A stretch of 29,516 nucleotides of DNA from a virus, in IMG/VR virus record IMGVR_UViG_3300028837_001285, positions 1-29,516 of that record, one strand, 5' to 3'. The position numbers and the translations under genes were made by a program. The stretch's first letter is position 1. The number at the start of each line of letters is the position of its first letter. Of this stretch, positions 7,666 through 15,721 are shown piece by piece. The notes under the pieces are model-generated. The model had not been told where the DNA came from. It worked only from the letters and a program-made list of their open reading frames with translations, and made no database searches.

Positions 7666-8129
7666 TGGATAAAAATTTTAAGATTCATTATTTTAAATTA
7701 ACTCCGAAAACAATAGAAAAGTTTTATTTTCCAGAAGACGGAAGGGCATTTGCACCTATTTCAAAAAATGAATACTGGATAACAGTAGAACATTTGAAAG
7801 AGGAAATAGAGGAATATTGTAAGAAAAATCCAAAGAAGCCAAGATATGATTTAATCGTATTTAATTACAAACACGATAAACCACATTTTCGTATTACAGA
7901 TGGATGTCATAGAACTTATGCCTTGAGACAATTATTTAAAGAAAAAGCAATTAAAGAATTTAATGTTATTTTACTTCCAGGAACTACAGGTATTAATGCT
8001 GTTGATGCTGTTCAGAAAACAAAGGATTTAATAAAAATGTTAAGAAAAAAGGGCTTACCTAAAGAGATTATTAAGCAAAGACATGTAATAATTGATGGAA
8101 AACAAAAAATTATAATTAGACCTTACTAA
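7665..8129 (+). CDS. ParB/sulfiredoxin-fold protein
   Basis: A 154-residue protein with ITDGCHRTYALRQLF, the DGxHR motif of ParB-N/sulfiredoxin-like domains, preceded by a strand DLIVFNY. It is shorter than chromosomal ParB and lacks a visible helix-turn-helix DNA-binding domain. It starts in a TAATG overlap with the glycosyltransferase stop. Stand-alone members of this fold occur within surface-glycan clusters, and the activity there is not settled. A nucleotide-dependent enzyme is as likely as a DNA-segregation role. The family call is firm on the motif; the function is not. Confidence 0.65.
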   Translation: MDKNFKIHYFKLTPKTIEKFYFPEDGRAFAPISKNEYWITVEHLKEEIEEYCKKNPKKPRYDLIVFNYKHDKPHFRITDGCHRTYALRQLFKEKAIKEFNVILLPGTTGINAVDAVQKTKDLIKMLRKKGLPKEIIKQRHVIIDGKQKIIIRPY

Positions 8130-8179
8130 TGAATATATTATTATTTGACTGGAATAATATTTTAACTATAGAAGAATGA
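8129..8179 (+). CDS. 16-residue coupling peptide or GT remnant
   Basis: The short ORF MNILLFDWNNILTIEE starts in TAATG with the previous stop and ends in ATGA with the next start. The sequence resembles the first strand of glycosyltransferases that begin with a hydrophobic strand plus WN. It may be a leftover N-terminus of a lost enzyme that now keeps the operon translationally coupled. Confidence 0.4.
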   Translation: MNILLFDWNNILTIEE

Positions 8180-9069
8180 AAGTATTTTTTACGAACTTTA
8201 ATAATGTTCTTTCAGATTTAAAGAATAAAATAATTGATATTGGTTGGAAAGGAGTTGATTTTATGGAAGCAGACAAAGTAATCCTTTGGAATGAAGTAGG
8301 AGATGATGCCATAATGTTAATTAATTTGGTTTATAAATATAATAAATCAGTAATTACTATCCAGCACGGTAGATATGGAACATCTCGTTATTACCCTCCT
8401 TTTAATCAGCAAATACTATCAGATAAATTATGTGTTTGGGGAATAAGGGATAAAAAAGCATTAGTGGAAGCAGGACATCCAGCAAATAAGATAGAAGTGG
8501 TTGGAACAACTATATTTAATTATCTTAAGCCAAGAAAAAAACATAAAGGAATAAATGTAGTTTATAGTCCAGAACATTGGGCTAATGAAATAGAGGAAAA
8601 TAGACAGGTGGCGGAAGAGTTGCGTAAATTGAAAGATGTTAAGATTATCACTAAATTATTGGAAGGAGAGCATAATGTGGAGTGGTATGATAATCCAGTT
8701 ATTTCTGATAGAAAAAAAGACGGTCATTTAAAAGTATGTGCCGATGTATTATCAAAAGCAGATTTAGTCGTAGGAATATCAGAGGGAACATTTGAACTTA
8801 TGGCTCAATATCTTGATATACCAGTTGTGATTATGAACGAGTGGAATCCTAAACCGTTATTAAATGATGAAAGATATTTAAAATATAGACGGGTAACATC
8901 AGAAGCATCAAAAAAAAGCACCCTAAAGAACCTTTGTAAAGTAGTGAAACAACAACTTAAAAATCCAGATGAGTTAAAAAAAGAAAGAAAAATAGTTGTC
9001 AGAGAGGAAGGAGGTGCCGATATTAAGGATACAGTTGATAGGATTATTAAAATTATAAAAAATGCCTAA
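8176..9069 (+). CDS. GT-B glycosyltransferase / glycerophosphotransferase-like
   Basis: A 297-residue protein with a GT-B appearance. VITIQHGRYGTSRYYPP matches the QHG loop seen in CDP-glycerol glycerophosphotransferase, polysialyltransferase-like and 2-epimerase-like enzymes. It is followed by SDKLCVWG, the IEVVGTTIFNYL strand, and the donor-side segment ADLVVGISEGTFELMAQYLDIPVVIMN. Given the TagD-like CDP-glycerol synthase homologue at 17744, transfer of a polyol phosphate is possible, but an ordinary nucleotide-sugar donor is equally compatible. Start chosen at the ATGA overlap with the 16-residue ORF. Its end overlaps the radical SAM gene by 8 bases. Confidence 0.7.
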   Translation: MKVFFTNFNNVLSDLKNKIIDIGWKGVDFMEADKVILWNEVGDDAIMLINLVYKYNKSVITIQHGRYGTSRYYPPFNQQILSDKLCVWGIRDKKALVEAGHPANKIEVVGTTIFNYLKPRKKHKGINVVYSPEHWANEIEENRQVAEELRKLKDVKIITKLLEGEHNVEWYDNPVISDRKKDGHLKVCADVLSKADLVVGISEGTFELMAQYLDIPVVIMNEWNPKPLLNDERYLKYRRVTSEASKKSTLKNLCKVVKQQLKNPDELKKERKIVVREEGGADIKDTVDRIIKIIKNA

Positions 9070-10588
9070 TTTTTTATTAATATCACCGACTTTAATTTCA
9101 GAAGCACCAATGACGCTTGCTATGTTGGCAGGAGTGTTAAAGGAAAAGGGATTTTCAGTAAAAACTGCTGTTAATACCTTTAAAAGACCCCTAAAAATAG
9201 AAGATTTTGTAAATAAAGCAAAGGAATGTAAAGCGGATTTGGTTGGTATCAGTATGATGACCTTTGATATAATTTTTACTTATAAGTTGATAAAGAGATT
9301 AAAGGAGGCAGGATTTAATGTAATCGTAGGCGGACCTCATCCAACCGATTGTCCAGAAGAATGTATTGAAGCTGGGGCTGATGTTGTGGTTCAAGGTGAA
9401 GGGGAAGCCGTTTTAAAGGACATTTGCGATGAATATCCCAATATCAAAAAGGGAATTAGGGAAAGAAAACCACCAGTGGATTTAGATACGTTACCCTCGC
9501 CAGATTTAGAAATATTTGATTTGGACTTATTTAGAGGAGACGATAATTTAATTAGGGGATTTCATAGGATATATACGACAAGGGGTTGTCCAGGAAGATG
9601 TACTTTTTGCGATTGGCAGGTTTTTAAGCAGAATATTCGTTTTTATCCAGTAGATATTATTATAGGTGAAATCAAAAAAAGAGCGGATAAATACGGAATA
9701 ACCACATTTTCAATAGCAGATGATTGTTTCACTATTAACCACCAAAGGGTTTATGAGTTTTGTAAAAAAATAAGCAAGATTAAGCCAAAGATAACTTGGA
9801 GGGCAAATGCGAGAGCCAATTTAGTTAATGCTCAATTGTTAAAGGCAATGAAGGAATCTGGCTGTCATTCAGTGGCATTCGGATTAGAGAGTGGAGACCC
9901 AGAAACATTGAAGCGAGTAAAGAAGTTTGTAACCTTGGAACAGAATATAAAAGCACCTTGGTTGGCTCACGAGGCAGGATTAGAGGTATATGGTTGTTTA
10001 ATGACAGGGTTTCCTTGGGAAAGATTAGAAAATGTTTATAATCAAATAGATTTTATTCATAAAGTTTGGGATGCTGTATCTTTATTTCAGGTATCAGGTT
10101 CTTTAATGCCTTTTCCAGGAACAGAGATTTATCGTGAGTTTGCCAAGAAATATGGATTTGAGAAGTATTGGTTGAGACCAGAATATCAAAAATACGGAAT
10201 ACAAGTATATCAGAATGTTAAAAATCCTTATGCTGTTAGCACTTTTTACCAAAGAACATTTTTTGATGATACATATATTCAGAAAGATGTTTTCTTTAAA
10301 TATACAGAAGAATATAAAGAAGGTGTTAGGAAAATGGTAAAGGAGATAGGGAAGCATAATTTATTGTTTATGTTAAAAAATAAACCATATAAGCAGAAAC
10401 TTTATTATTTATTGGGAAGATTATCAATGTTTGGCTATGATTATTTGCCAGGATTAGAACAAAAAATAGGAGGTAAATTATATGATTTATTTGCCCAAAA
10501 AGGTCAAAGAAGTTCCATAGAAAAATTAAGAGACAAACGAAGGGGTTTTGTTAAGAATAAAACATTTGAGTTAATGAAAAAAAAGTGA
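9062..10588 (+). CDS. B12-binding-type radical SAM enzyme
   Basis: A 508-residue class B radical SAM protein. Residues 1-130 form a cobalamin-binding-like Rossmann domain (FLLISPTLISEAPMTLAMLAG; VIVGGPHPTDCPEE; GADVVVQGEGE). The cluster-binding C176xxxC180xxC183 in RGCPGRCTFC follows, then GLESGDPETLKRV (SAM-binding GxES) and GCLMTGFPWE. No DxHxxG motif is seen, which is usual when B12 is bound without a lower His ligand. Such enzymes methylate unactivated carbon or rearrange carbon skeletons. Fom3 of fosfomycin synthesis, which methylates CMP-HEP, is in this broad class, and this cluster appears to make CMP-HEP. That link is inference, since related proteins also sit in ordinary glycan clusters. 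An ATGCCTAA overlap joins it to the gene before. Confidence 0.85.
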   Translation: MPNFLLISPTLISEAPMTLAMLAGVLKEKGFSVKTAVNTFKRPLKIEDFVNKAKECKADLVGISMMTFDIIFTYKLIKRLKEAGFNVIVGGPHPTDCPEECIEAGADVVVQGEGEAVLKDICDEYPNIKKGIRERKPPVDLDTLPSPDLEIFDLDLFRGDDNLIRGFHRIYTTRGCPGRCTFCDWQVFKQNIRFYPVDIIIGEIKKRADKYGITTFSIADDCFTINHQRVYEFCKKISKIKPKITWRANARANLVNAQLLKAMKESGCHSVAFGLESGDPETLKRVKKFVTLEQNIKAPWLAHEAGLEVYGCLMTGFPWERLENVYNQIDFIHKVWDAVSLFQVSGSLMPFPGTEIYREFAKKYGFEKYWLRPEYQKYGIQVYQNVKNPYAVSTFYQRTFFDDTYIQKDVFFKYTEEYKEGVRKMVKEIGKHNLLFMLKNKPYKQKLYYLLGRLSMFGYDYLPGLEQKIGGKLYDLFAQKGQRSSIEKLRDKRRGFVKNKTFELMKKK

Positions 10589-11238
10589 GATTAGTATTTA
10601 ACTTATTACAACATATGGATAACCCAATATATCAAACAGGAGATGAAATAAAGTTTCTTAAAGAGGAATTAAAGTTGATAAAAGAAAAACTTGATAAAAA
10701 AGAATTGAAAGGAGAAATAGCAGAAGTTGGAGTAATGTGGGGCGGTTCGGCTAAGATAATAACTAAAATAATTCCAGATAAGACAGTATATTTATTTGAT
10801 ACATTTGAAGGACTGCCAGATGATATGGATTATACTGTAGACCCCACAGATTATTTTGTAGGTGCTATGGCAGTAGATTTGGATAAGGTTAAGAAGTTTC
10901 TTAAGAATTGTAATGTTAAGATATATCCAGGAATATTTCCTCAAGAAACAAGTAAATATATAAAAGATAAGAAATTTGCTTTTGTTCATATAGATGTAGA
11001 TATTTATAAAGCAACGAAGGATACATTGGAGTTTTTTTATCCAAGATTAGAAGTTGGCGGTTCAATAGTTATACACGATTACCCGCTTCATAGGGGAGTT
11101 CAGAAAGCAGTGGACGACTTTATGGAGAATAAAGGAACATTCCAAAAAGAGAAATGGAAGAAATGGAAACGAGATTATTTAATAAGAACGGCATTTAGAC
11201 AATTAATAATAAGAAAAAAATATGAAAAACATAATTAA
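10585..11238 (+). CDS. TylF/macrocin-type SAM methyltransferase
   Basis: A 217-residue class I methyltransferase. IAEVGVMWGGSAKI is the SAM-binding glycine loop; VYLFDTFEGLP and the metal-site-like HIDVDIYKATKDTLEFFYP and SIVIHDY match the TylF family, which O-methylates sugars. The start is GTG in a GTGA overlap with the radical SAM stop; an ATG at 10615 (MDNPIYQTG) is an alternative with little loss. It probably caps or modifies a hydroxyl of the glycan. It could equally act on a phosphonate hydroxyl, which nothing here decides. Confidence 0.85.
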   Translation: MRLVFNLLQHMDNPIYQTGDEIKFLKEELKLIKEKLDKKELKGEIAEVGVMWGGSAKIITKIIPDKTVYLFDTFEGLPDDMDYTVDPTDYFVGAMAVDLDKVKKFLKNCNVKIYPGIFPQETSKYIKDKKFAFVHIDVDIYKATKDTLEFFYPRLEVGGSIVIHDYPLHRGVQKAVDDFMENKGTFQKEKWKKWKRDYLIRTAFRQLIIRKKYEKHN

Positions 11239-12562
11239 AGACCTTTACAAATTAAATAGATGTTTATTAGGAGAGGGTTATGATAATGCCCTTGAATATA
11301 TCAAGATGCTTATAAAATTAGAAGTGATAGAAATACCAAGCGGAACTAAATTTGATACTTGGACTGTTCCCGATGAATGGATAGTCAGGGATGCTTGGGT
11401 TAAGTTTAACGGAAAGAAAATAATTAATTATAAGAAAGAACCTCTTAGTTTGGTTATTGGTTCGCTTCCATTTAAAGGAAAAGTAAAACTAAAAGAACTT
11501 AAAAAGCATTTACATTATTCAGATGAATCACCGAATTCTATTCTTTATCAATATATGTTTTATGATAAGGATTGGGGATTTTGTATGCCTAAATCCAAAA
11601 TCAGAAAAAAGGTAGTTGAAGGTTGTGGCAAGGGAACTTGCGCTCCAGAACTTAAGAAATATGACCCAACAGTAGGACAGGTAATAATAGAAGGGGCTAC
11701 TGATAAGCCGATATCACCTAAATTTGAAAATGTATTAGAAGAAGGAGAATACGAAGTAATGATAGATACCGAGTATAAGCCAGGCAAAATGAAAATAGGA
11801 GTACATACCATTAAGGGAAAATCAGATAAGGAAATACTTTTATTTGCTCATTTAGACCATCCTTTTCAGGCAAATGACAATTTATCAGGAGTAGCTTGTT
11901 TGATAGATATGGCGAAACAATTAAAGAAAGCGAAGTTTAATCACACCATAAAACTTGTATTTTGTCCAGAAACAATAGGTTCAATAGGATATGCTTTTAC
12001 TCAGGATATTTCTAATGTAGATTTTGTGATAGCAGTTGATTCAGTGGGGAATAAAAATACATTACTGCTCCAAAAGAGTTTTGACCAAGAAGCCAAAATA
12101 AACAAGGTAGCTCATTTAGCAATTCAAAGTATAGGAGAAAGTTATAGAAAAGGAATGTTTAGAGTATTATTAGGTTCAGATGAATATGCTTTTAATGACC
12201 CAGATATAGGAATACCAGGAGTAATGTTTTCCAGAATACCTTACAAGGAATATCATACATCAGATGACAAGCCAGAACTTATTGATTATAAGGGGATAAA
12301 AAATGTTCAGAAAATAATAATGAAAATTGTAGATATTTATGAAAATGATTATATTCCGATAAAGAATTTCAAGGGTCCGTTAAGGAGAACTAAATACGGA
12401 GCCCAAACACCTTATAAGCAATTAAACCTATCTTATGATTATATGTTTTATTCAATGAATGGAAAAAAGTCATTAGTGGAATTGTGTTGTGATTTCGCAC
12501 TTAATTTTGATTATACTTATGAGTTGTTGGAAAAAATTAAAAAAGATGGATTTGTAAAATGA
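11222..12562 (+). CDS. M28-like/DUF4910 aminopeptidase-fold protein
   Basis: A 446-residue protein with the zinc-peptidase core of M28/DUF4910 (COG4310-like) proteins found in surface polysaccharide loci. Candidate metal ligands are His210 (AHLDHP), Asp219 (AND), Glu250 (CPETIG), a later Asp in VDSVG or GSDEYAF, and His345 in EYHTSDD. A C-terminal winged-helix-like segment (KSLVELCCDFALNFDYTYELL) is also usual for this family. The length looks complete. The substrate is unknown; the family's repeated presence next to sugar genes suggests amide removal or transfer on a modified sugar. It overlaps the methyltransferase by 17 bases. Confidence 0.75.
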   Translation: MKNIIKDLYKLNRCLLGEGYDNALEYIKMLIKLEVIEIPSGTKFDTWTVPDEWIVRDAWVKFNGKKIINYKKEPLSLVIGSLPFKGKVKLKELKKHLHYSDESPNSILYQYMFYDKDWGFCMPKSKIRKKVVEGCGKGTCAPELKKYDPTVGQVIIEGATDKPISPKFENVLEEGEYEVMIDTEYKPGKMKIGVHTIKGKSDKEILLFAHLDHPFQANDNLSGVACLIDMAKQLKKAKFNHTIKLVFCPETIGSIGYAFTQDISNVDFVIAVDSVGNKNTLLLQKSFDQEAKINKVAHLAIQSIGESYRKGMFRVLLGSDEYAFNDPDIGIPGVMFSRIPYKEYHTSDDKPELIDYKGIKNVQKIIMKIVDIYENDYIPIKNFKGPLRRTKYGAQTPYKQLNLSYDYMFYSMNGKKSLVELCCDFALNFDYTYELLEKIKKDGFVK

Positions 12563-13149
12563 AGATAGTAGGATTATTAGGGGCAAAGGCGAATAGTAAA
12601 CGGCTCCCTAATAAAGCATTGCTGGATTTTCACGGAAAGCCAATGTTTCAATGGAATGTAGAAAAAGGTGTGAAGATATTTAAAAAAATGTATGTTACTT
12701 CTGATAGTAAGGAAATCTTGAAGAAATCAGAGGAACTTGGAGCAATTCCCATAATGAGATATGACCCGAAATTGATGAAATGTCCAAATATTACTTATTA
12801 CAAGCACGCTTTACAGTATATGGATAATCCAGATGTGATAGTTGCTATTCAGATTAATTCTCCGACAGTTGATGTTAAACTTATTAAAAGAGTTAAGGAG
12901 TTAATGGAAAGAGGATATGATGAGGTTAAAACCTGCCACGAGGATTATACTGATTATGGTTCTGTTTGGGCAATTAATGTTAAAAAGTTAAAGGTATATT
13001 CAAATCCTTATAAAGCCAATCCAAATGTTTGGATTATAGATAGGTCAGTGGATATACATAATAAAAATGATTATCGCAGAGCTCGGTCACAATTTCAACG
13101 GAAACATCAAATTGGCAAAGGTAATGATAGAGGAAGCAAAAGCCTGTAA
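12559..13149 (+). CDS. NeuA-like acylneuraminate cytidylyltransferase
   Basis: A 196-residue GT-A nucleotidyltransferase. The CTP-binding N-terminus is GAKANSKRLPNKALLDFHGKP (an R-S-K-R-xP-xK variant). MYVTSDSKEIL, VAIQINSPTVD and the final WIIDRSVDIHNKNDYRRA match CMP-sialic acid synthetases, VDI being the usual end. It would couple CMP to a nonulosonic or similar 2-keto acid sugar made by the NeuB-like protein next door. After the expected end, about 28 further residues overlap the NeuB gene in another frame and look unselected. The length without them is slightly short for NeuA (about 220). ATGA joins it to the gene before. Confidence 0.8.
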   Translation: MKIVGLLGAKANSKRLPNKALLDFHGKPMFQWNVEKGVKIFKKMYVTSDSKEILKKSEELGAIPIMRYDPKLMKCPNITYYKHALQYMDNPDVIVAIQINSPTVDVKLIKRVKELMERGYDEVKTCHEDYTDYGSVWAINVKKLKVYSNPYKANPNVWIIDRSVDIHNKNDYRRARSQFQRKHQIGKGNDRGSKSL

Positions 13150-13741
13150 AGCAGATGTAGTTAAAATTCAATTATATGATGTTGATAAGATAAAAAAGCC
13201 ATATCAAAGTAGATATTTTGAATTATGGGCTTCTCAAATTGATAAAGAAGAATTAAAGGAACTTAAAAAACACGCTGATAAAGTGGGAATAGAGTTTATA
13301 GCTTCGGCATTTGATGTAGAGAGGGTTAAATGGTTAGAGGAGATAGGCGTTAAACGCCATAAATTGGCTTCCAGAAGCATTTTTGACAAAGAGTTGATAC
13401 AAAGTATGGAAAAGACGGGAAAACCGATTATAGCGTCTTTGGGGGCTTGGAATAAAAAAGAGTTTCCAAAGATTAAAAATGCTCAATTTCTTTATTGTGT
13501 TTCAGAATATCCAGCATATATTACAAAAGATATGTTTCCAGAAAAATTTGATAAGTATTCAGGATTTTCAGACCATACGATAGATAATTTTTGGGCTAAA
13601 CAGGCAATAATCAGGGGAGCAAAAATAATAGAAAAACATTTCACATTAAACAAGTCAATTCCAGGTTGCGACCAATTAGGAAGTGCTGAACCTATTAAAT
13701 TAAGAGAATTAGTAAAATTTTCTAAAAGATATGGACAGTAA
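13067..13741 (+). CDS. NeuB-like synthase lacking the SAF domain
   Basis: A 224-residue TIM-barrel enzyme that would condense PEP with a hexosamine to give a nonulosonic acid. Signatures: IIAELGHNFNG at the start, DVVKIQLY, VSEYPAY, GFSDHT, and EKHFTLNKSIPGCDQLGSAEP. Typical NeuB proteins are about 340 residues with a C-terminal antifreeze-like (SAF) domain that closes the partner's active site; here the protein stops right after the barrel. The start ATG lies 83 bases inside the NeuA frame. PEP is also the substrate of the PEP mutase in this cluster. No NeuC-type epimerase is seen, so the precursor would come from the host. Confidence 0.82.
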   Translation: MIIAELGHNFNGNIKLAKVMIEEAKACKADVVKIQLYDVDKIKKPYQSRYFELWASQIDKEELKELKKHADKVGIEFIASAFDVERVKWLEEIGVKRHKLASRSIFDKELIQSMEKTGKPIIASLGAWNKKEFPKIKNAQFLYCVSEYPAYITKDMFPEKFDKYSGFSDHTIDNFWAKQAIIRGAKIIEKHFTLNKSIPGCDQLGSAEPIKLRELVKFSKRYGQ

Positions 13742-14219
13742 AAAAGCGTTTGAGGATTTAAAGTTAGTTAAAAAAGTGTGTGATATTTGTAAAATACCTT
13801 TCTTTTTAACTTGTGGAACAGCTTTAGGAATATATAGAGACGGAGAATTTTTGATAGATGATAAAGATATAGATATAGGAATAATAGGACGAGACAAAAG
13901 AGAAATAATTAAAGATGGTTTGAAAGAAAATGATTTTAGGGTAATACAATTCAATCCCAAATTTACTGGTTATCACTTAACAGTAAAGAGAAATATAGTT
14001 ATAGATGTTCATTTTTTTGATAGGGAGGGAGATTTTTATCAATGTTATGTTAAATATCAAAAGCCTTGTATTAGTTTTCCAGCAGAATTTGGCAAATTTA
14101 AGAAAATTAATTTTAAAGGATTAAAATTTGATATTCCTGCTTTAACTGAGAAATATTTAACTTATGTTTATGGCAACTGGAAAGATAAAACCAGTAGAAA
14201 ATCTGCTAAAAATGGATAA
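13731..14219 (+). CDS. LicD-family phosphotransferase 1
   Basis: A 162-residue nucleotidyltransferase-fold protein. The core motif CGTALGIYRDGEFLIDDKDIDIG is the LicD signature: glycine turn, Arg, then paired acidic metal ligands. RNIVIDVHFF gives the third acidic strand. LicD moves phosphocholine from CDP-choline to sugars; homologues move other phospho headgroups. Here the likely donor is the cluster's own CMP-phosphonate (inference). It starts 11 bases inside NeuB. The final codons NG-stop come from the 43-base repeat unit at 14207. Confidence 0.83.
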   Translation: MDSKKAFEDLKLVKKVCDICKIPFFLTCGTALGIYRDGEFLIDDKDIDIGIIGRDKREIIKDGLKENDFRVIQFNPKFTGYHLTVKRNIVIDVHFFDREGDFYQCYVKYQKPCISFPAEFGKFKKINFKGLKFDIPALTEKYLTYVYGNWKDKTSRKSAKNG

Positions 14220-14300
14220 TCAAAAAGCAATAAAAGATTTAAAAATTATTAAAAATGGATAATCAAAAAGCAATAAAAGATTTAAAAATTATTAAAAATG
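14207..14300 (+). repeat. 43-bp tandem duplication spanning LicD junction
   Basis: Two identical 43-base copies (14207-14249 and 14250-14292) are followed by 8 bases of a third. Each copy begins TAAAAATGGATAATC. The period is not a multiple of three. Copy 1 supplies the stop of LicD 1 and a duplicate start encoding MDNQKAIKDLKIIKNG then stop; copy 2 supplies the working start of LicD 2. Removing one copy would leave both genes intact with an ATGGATAA overlap. It looks like a recent slippage event. Confidence 0.95.
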
Positions 14301-14905
14301 TTTTTGATAAGTACAAAGTACCTTTTTTCTTAGCTTATGGTACTTGTCTTGGGGCATATAGAGATAAAGATTTTTTACCAGATGATGATGATATAGATTT
14401 AGTAGTTGTTGAACCAATAGATTTTAAAATCCGTAAAAAAATAGGTTGGATGTTATATGACCTTGGATTTAAAAATCCTATAATGGGTTTTAATGTATTT
14501 AATAGAATGGAACCAATGGAAATTGGCTATAATGGAGATGAAAAAACAGGAATAATAGTGTGTGAAAAAAGTGTAGAGTTTTCTATATTCTTTTTCAAGG
14601 AAGAAGATTGTGATATTCACGGAAAAGAAATGGTATGTATTCCAAAATTAGGAGCATTAAGATTAATATCAAGCCCAAGTAAATTTTACAAAAAACCTCA
14701 AACAATTAAGTTTAAAGGAGAACAATTTTTAATTCCAAGTCCAGTTGAAGAATATTTAAAGTTCACTTATGAGGATTGGAAAGACCCATTAAAAAGAGAC
14801 CATGGATTGACATATTTTGAGATGCACCCAGAGAAAATGGAAATGCTGGATAAATTAGCAGATAAACAGCAAGTATATCATCATGTAAAACGTTCAGAAG
14901 AATAA
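14255..14905 (+). CDS. LicD-family phosphotransferase 2
   Basis: A 216-residue LicD-type enzyme with AYGTCLGAYRDKDFLPDDDDID near the N-terminus, closer to canonical LicD than its neighbour. VEFSIFFFKEED is the third acidic strand, and IPSPVEEYLKFTYEDWKDP is the typical LicD C-terminal piece. It shares fold and N-terminal layout with LicD 1 but is diverged, so this is an old gene pair or two separate acquisitions rather than part of the recent 43-base duplication. The ATG at 14255 is in repeat copy 2; the ATG in copy 1 is closed by a stop after 16 codons. Probable role: second headgroup transfer, or a different acceptor. Confidence 0.84.
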   Translation: MDNQKAIKDLKIIKNVFDKYKVPFFLAYGTCLGAYRDKDFLPDDDDIDLVVVEPIDFKIRKKIGWMLYDLGFKNPIMGFNVFNRMEPMEIGYNGDEKTGIIVCEKSVEFSIFFFKEEDCDIHGKEMVCIPKLGALRLISSPSKFYKKPQTIKFKGEQFLIPSPVEEYLKFTYEDWKDPLKRDHGLTYFEMHPEKMEMLDKLADKQQVYHHVKRSEE

Positions 14906-14908
14906 AAA

Positions 14909-14962
14909 ATGCCAAAAGGAATTTATAAACATATGAAAAAAAATAACATGCTTCATTTATAA
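14909..14962 (+). pseudogene. Truncated NUMOD3/HNH N-terminus upstream of pepM
   Basis: The 17-residue ORF MPKGIYKHMKKNNMLHL sits three bases after LicD 2 and six before pepM. MPKGIYK is a very common opening of NUMOD3-type HNH endonucleases. The rest has lost similarity. It is best read as a remnant of an endonuclease gene; a coupling peptide is the alternative. Confidence 0.45.
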
Positions 14963-14967
14963 TCATC

Positions 14968-15720
14968 ATGTTGAAAGACCTGAATAAAAAATCACTTAAA
15001 ATACTTGAAGCACATAACGGTTTATCAGCCAAAATGATAGAACATAGTAAATTAGATGGAATATGGGTTTCTTCATTAACCCATAGTTTAAGCAAGGGAT
15101 TACCTGATACAGAATTGATACCTTTAAGTGAAAGAGTTGATTTAGTTCGTGAAATGAGACGGGTAGCTACTAAACCGATTATAGTTGATTGCGATACTGG
15201 CGGACAGGCAGAACATTTTGAATTTCACGCTAAATGGTTTAAAGATGCTGGGGCTGATGCTTTAATAATAGAAGATAAGACCTTTCCAAAAAAGAATAGT
15301 TTATTAGATGTTGACCATAAATTAGAGGATGTAGATAAGTTCTGCGAGAGAATAAAAGCAGGCAAAAAATCAGGAATAATGATAATCGCCAGATTAGAGT
15401 CGCTTATCGCTAAGAAATCTATCTACGATGCCCTTATAAGGGCTGAAGCATATGTAAATGCTGGAGTGGACGGAATAATGATACACTCCAAAAAAGAGGT
15501 TTCAGCAGATGAGGTAATGGAATTTGCTAAGAAGTTTAGGGAAAAATGGGATTTACCGTTAGTGGCTGTTCCTACAACATATAAATTACCTGAAGAACAT
15601 CCGTTTAATATAGTAATATATGCTAATCATTTACTGAGGGCTTCTTATAAAGCAATGATAGATACGATAAATGGGAAAAGAGAATTAGCTTCAATAGATG
15701 AAATATTAACAATAATATAA
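14968..15720 (+). CDS. pepM: Phosphoenolpyruvate mutase
   Basis: A 250-residue isocitrate-lyase-superfamily TIM barrel converting PEP to phosphonopyruvate, the entry step of nearly all known C-P bond synthesis. The diagnostic mutase loop EDKTFPKKNS (residues 102-111) is present, with Lys108, Asn110 and Ser111 matching K120, N122 and S123 of the mussel enzyme. Metal and active-site residues Asp47, Asp74, Asp76 (VDCDTGG), Glu102, Arg142 (IIARLES) and His173 (IMIHSK) also align. PEP hydrolases and lyases of the superfamily lack this loop signature. It is somewhat short (about 295 in mussel) and lacks the fused cytidylyltransferase domain, which is encoded separately at 17304. The reverse reaction is favoured, so the decarboxylase next door is needed to drive flux. 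Confidence 0.95.
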   Translation: MLKDLNKKSLKILEAHNGLSAKMIEHSKLDGIWVSSLTHSLSKGLPDTELIPLSERVDLVREMRRVATKPIIVDCDTGGQAEHFEFHAKWFKDAGADALIIEDKTFPKKNSLLDVDHKLEDVDKFCERIKAGKKSGIMIIARLESLIAKKSIYDALIRAEAYVNAGVDGIMIHSKKEVSADEVMEFAKKFREKWDLPLVAVPTTYKLPEEHPFNIVIYANHLLRASYKAMIDTINGKRELASIDEILTII

Positions 15721-15721
15721 T

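Noticed and set aside
8145-8172. TTGACT, 16 bases, TATAGA as promoter for the gene at 8176
   Set aside because: The -10 ends four bases before the ATG, so transcription would start inside the gene; the gene is already coupled to the operon.
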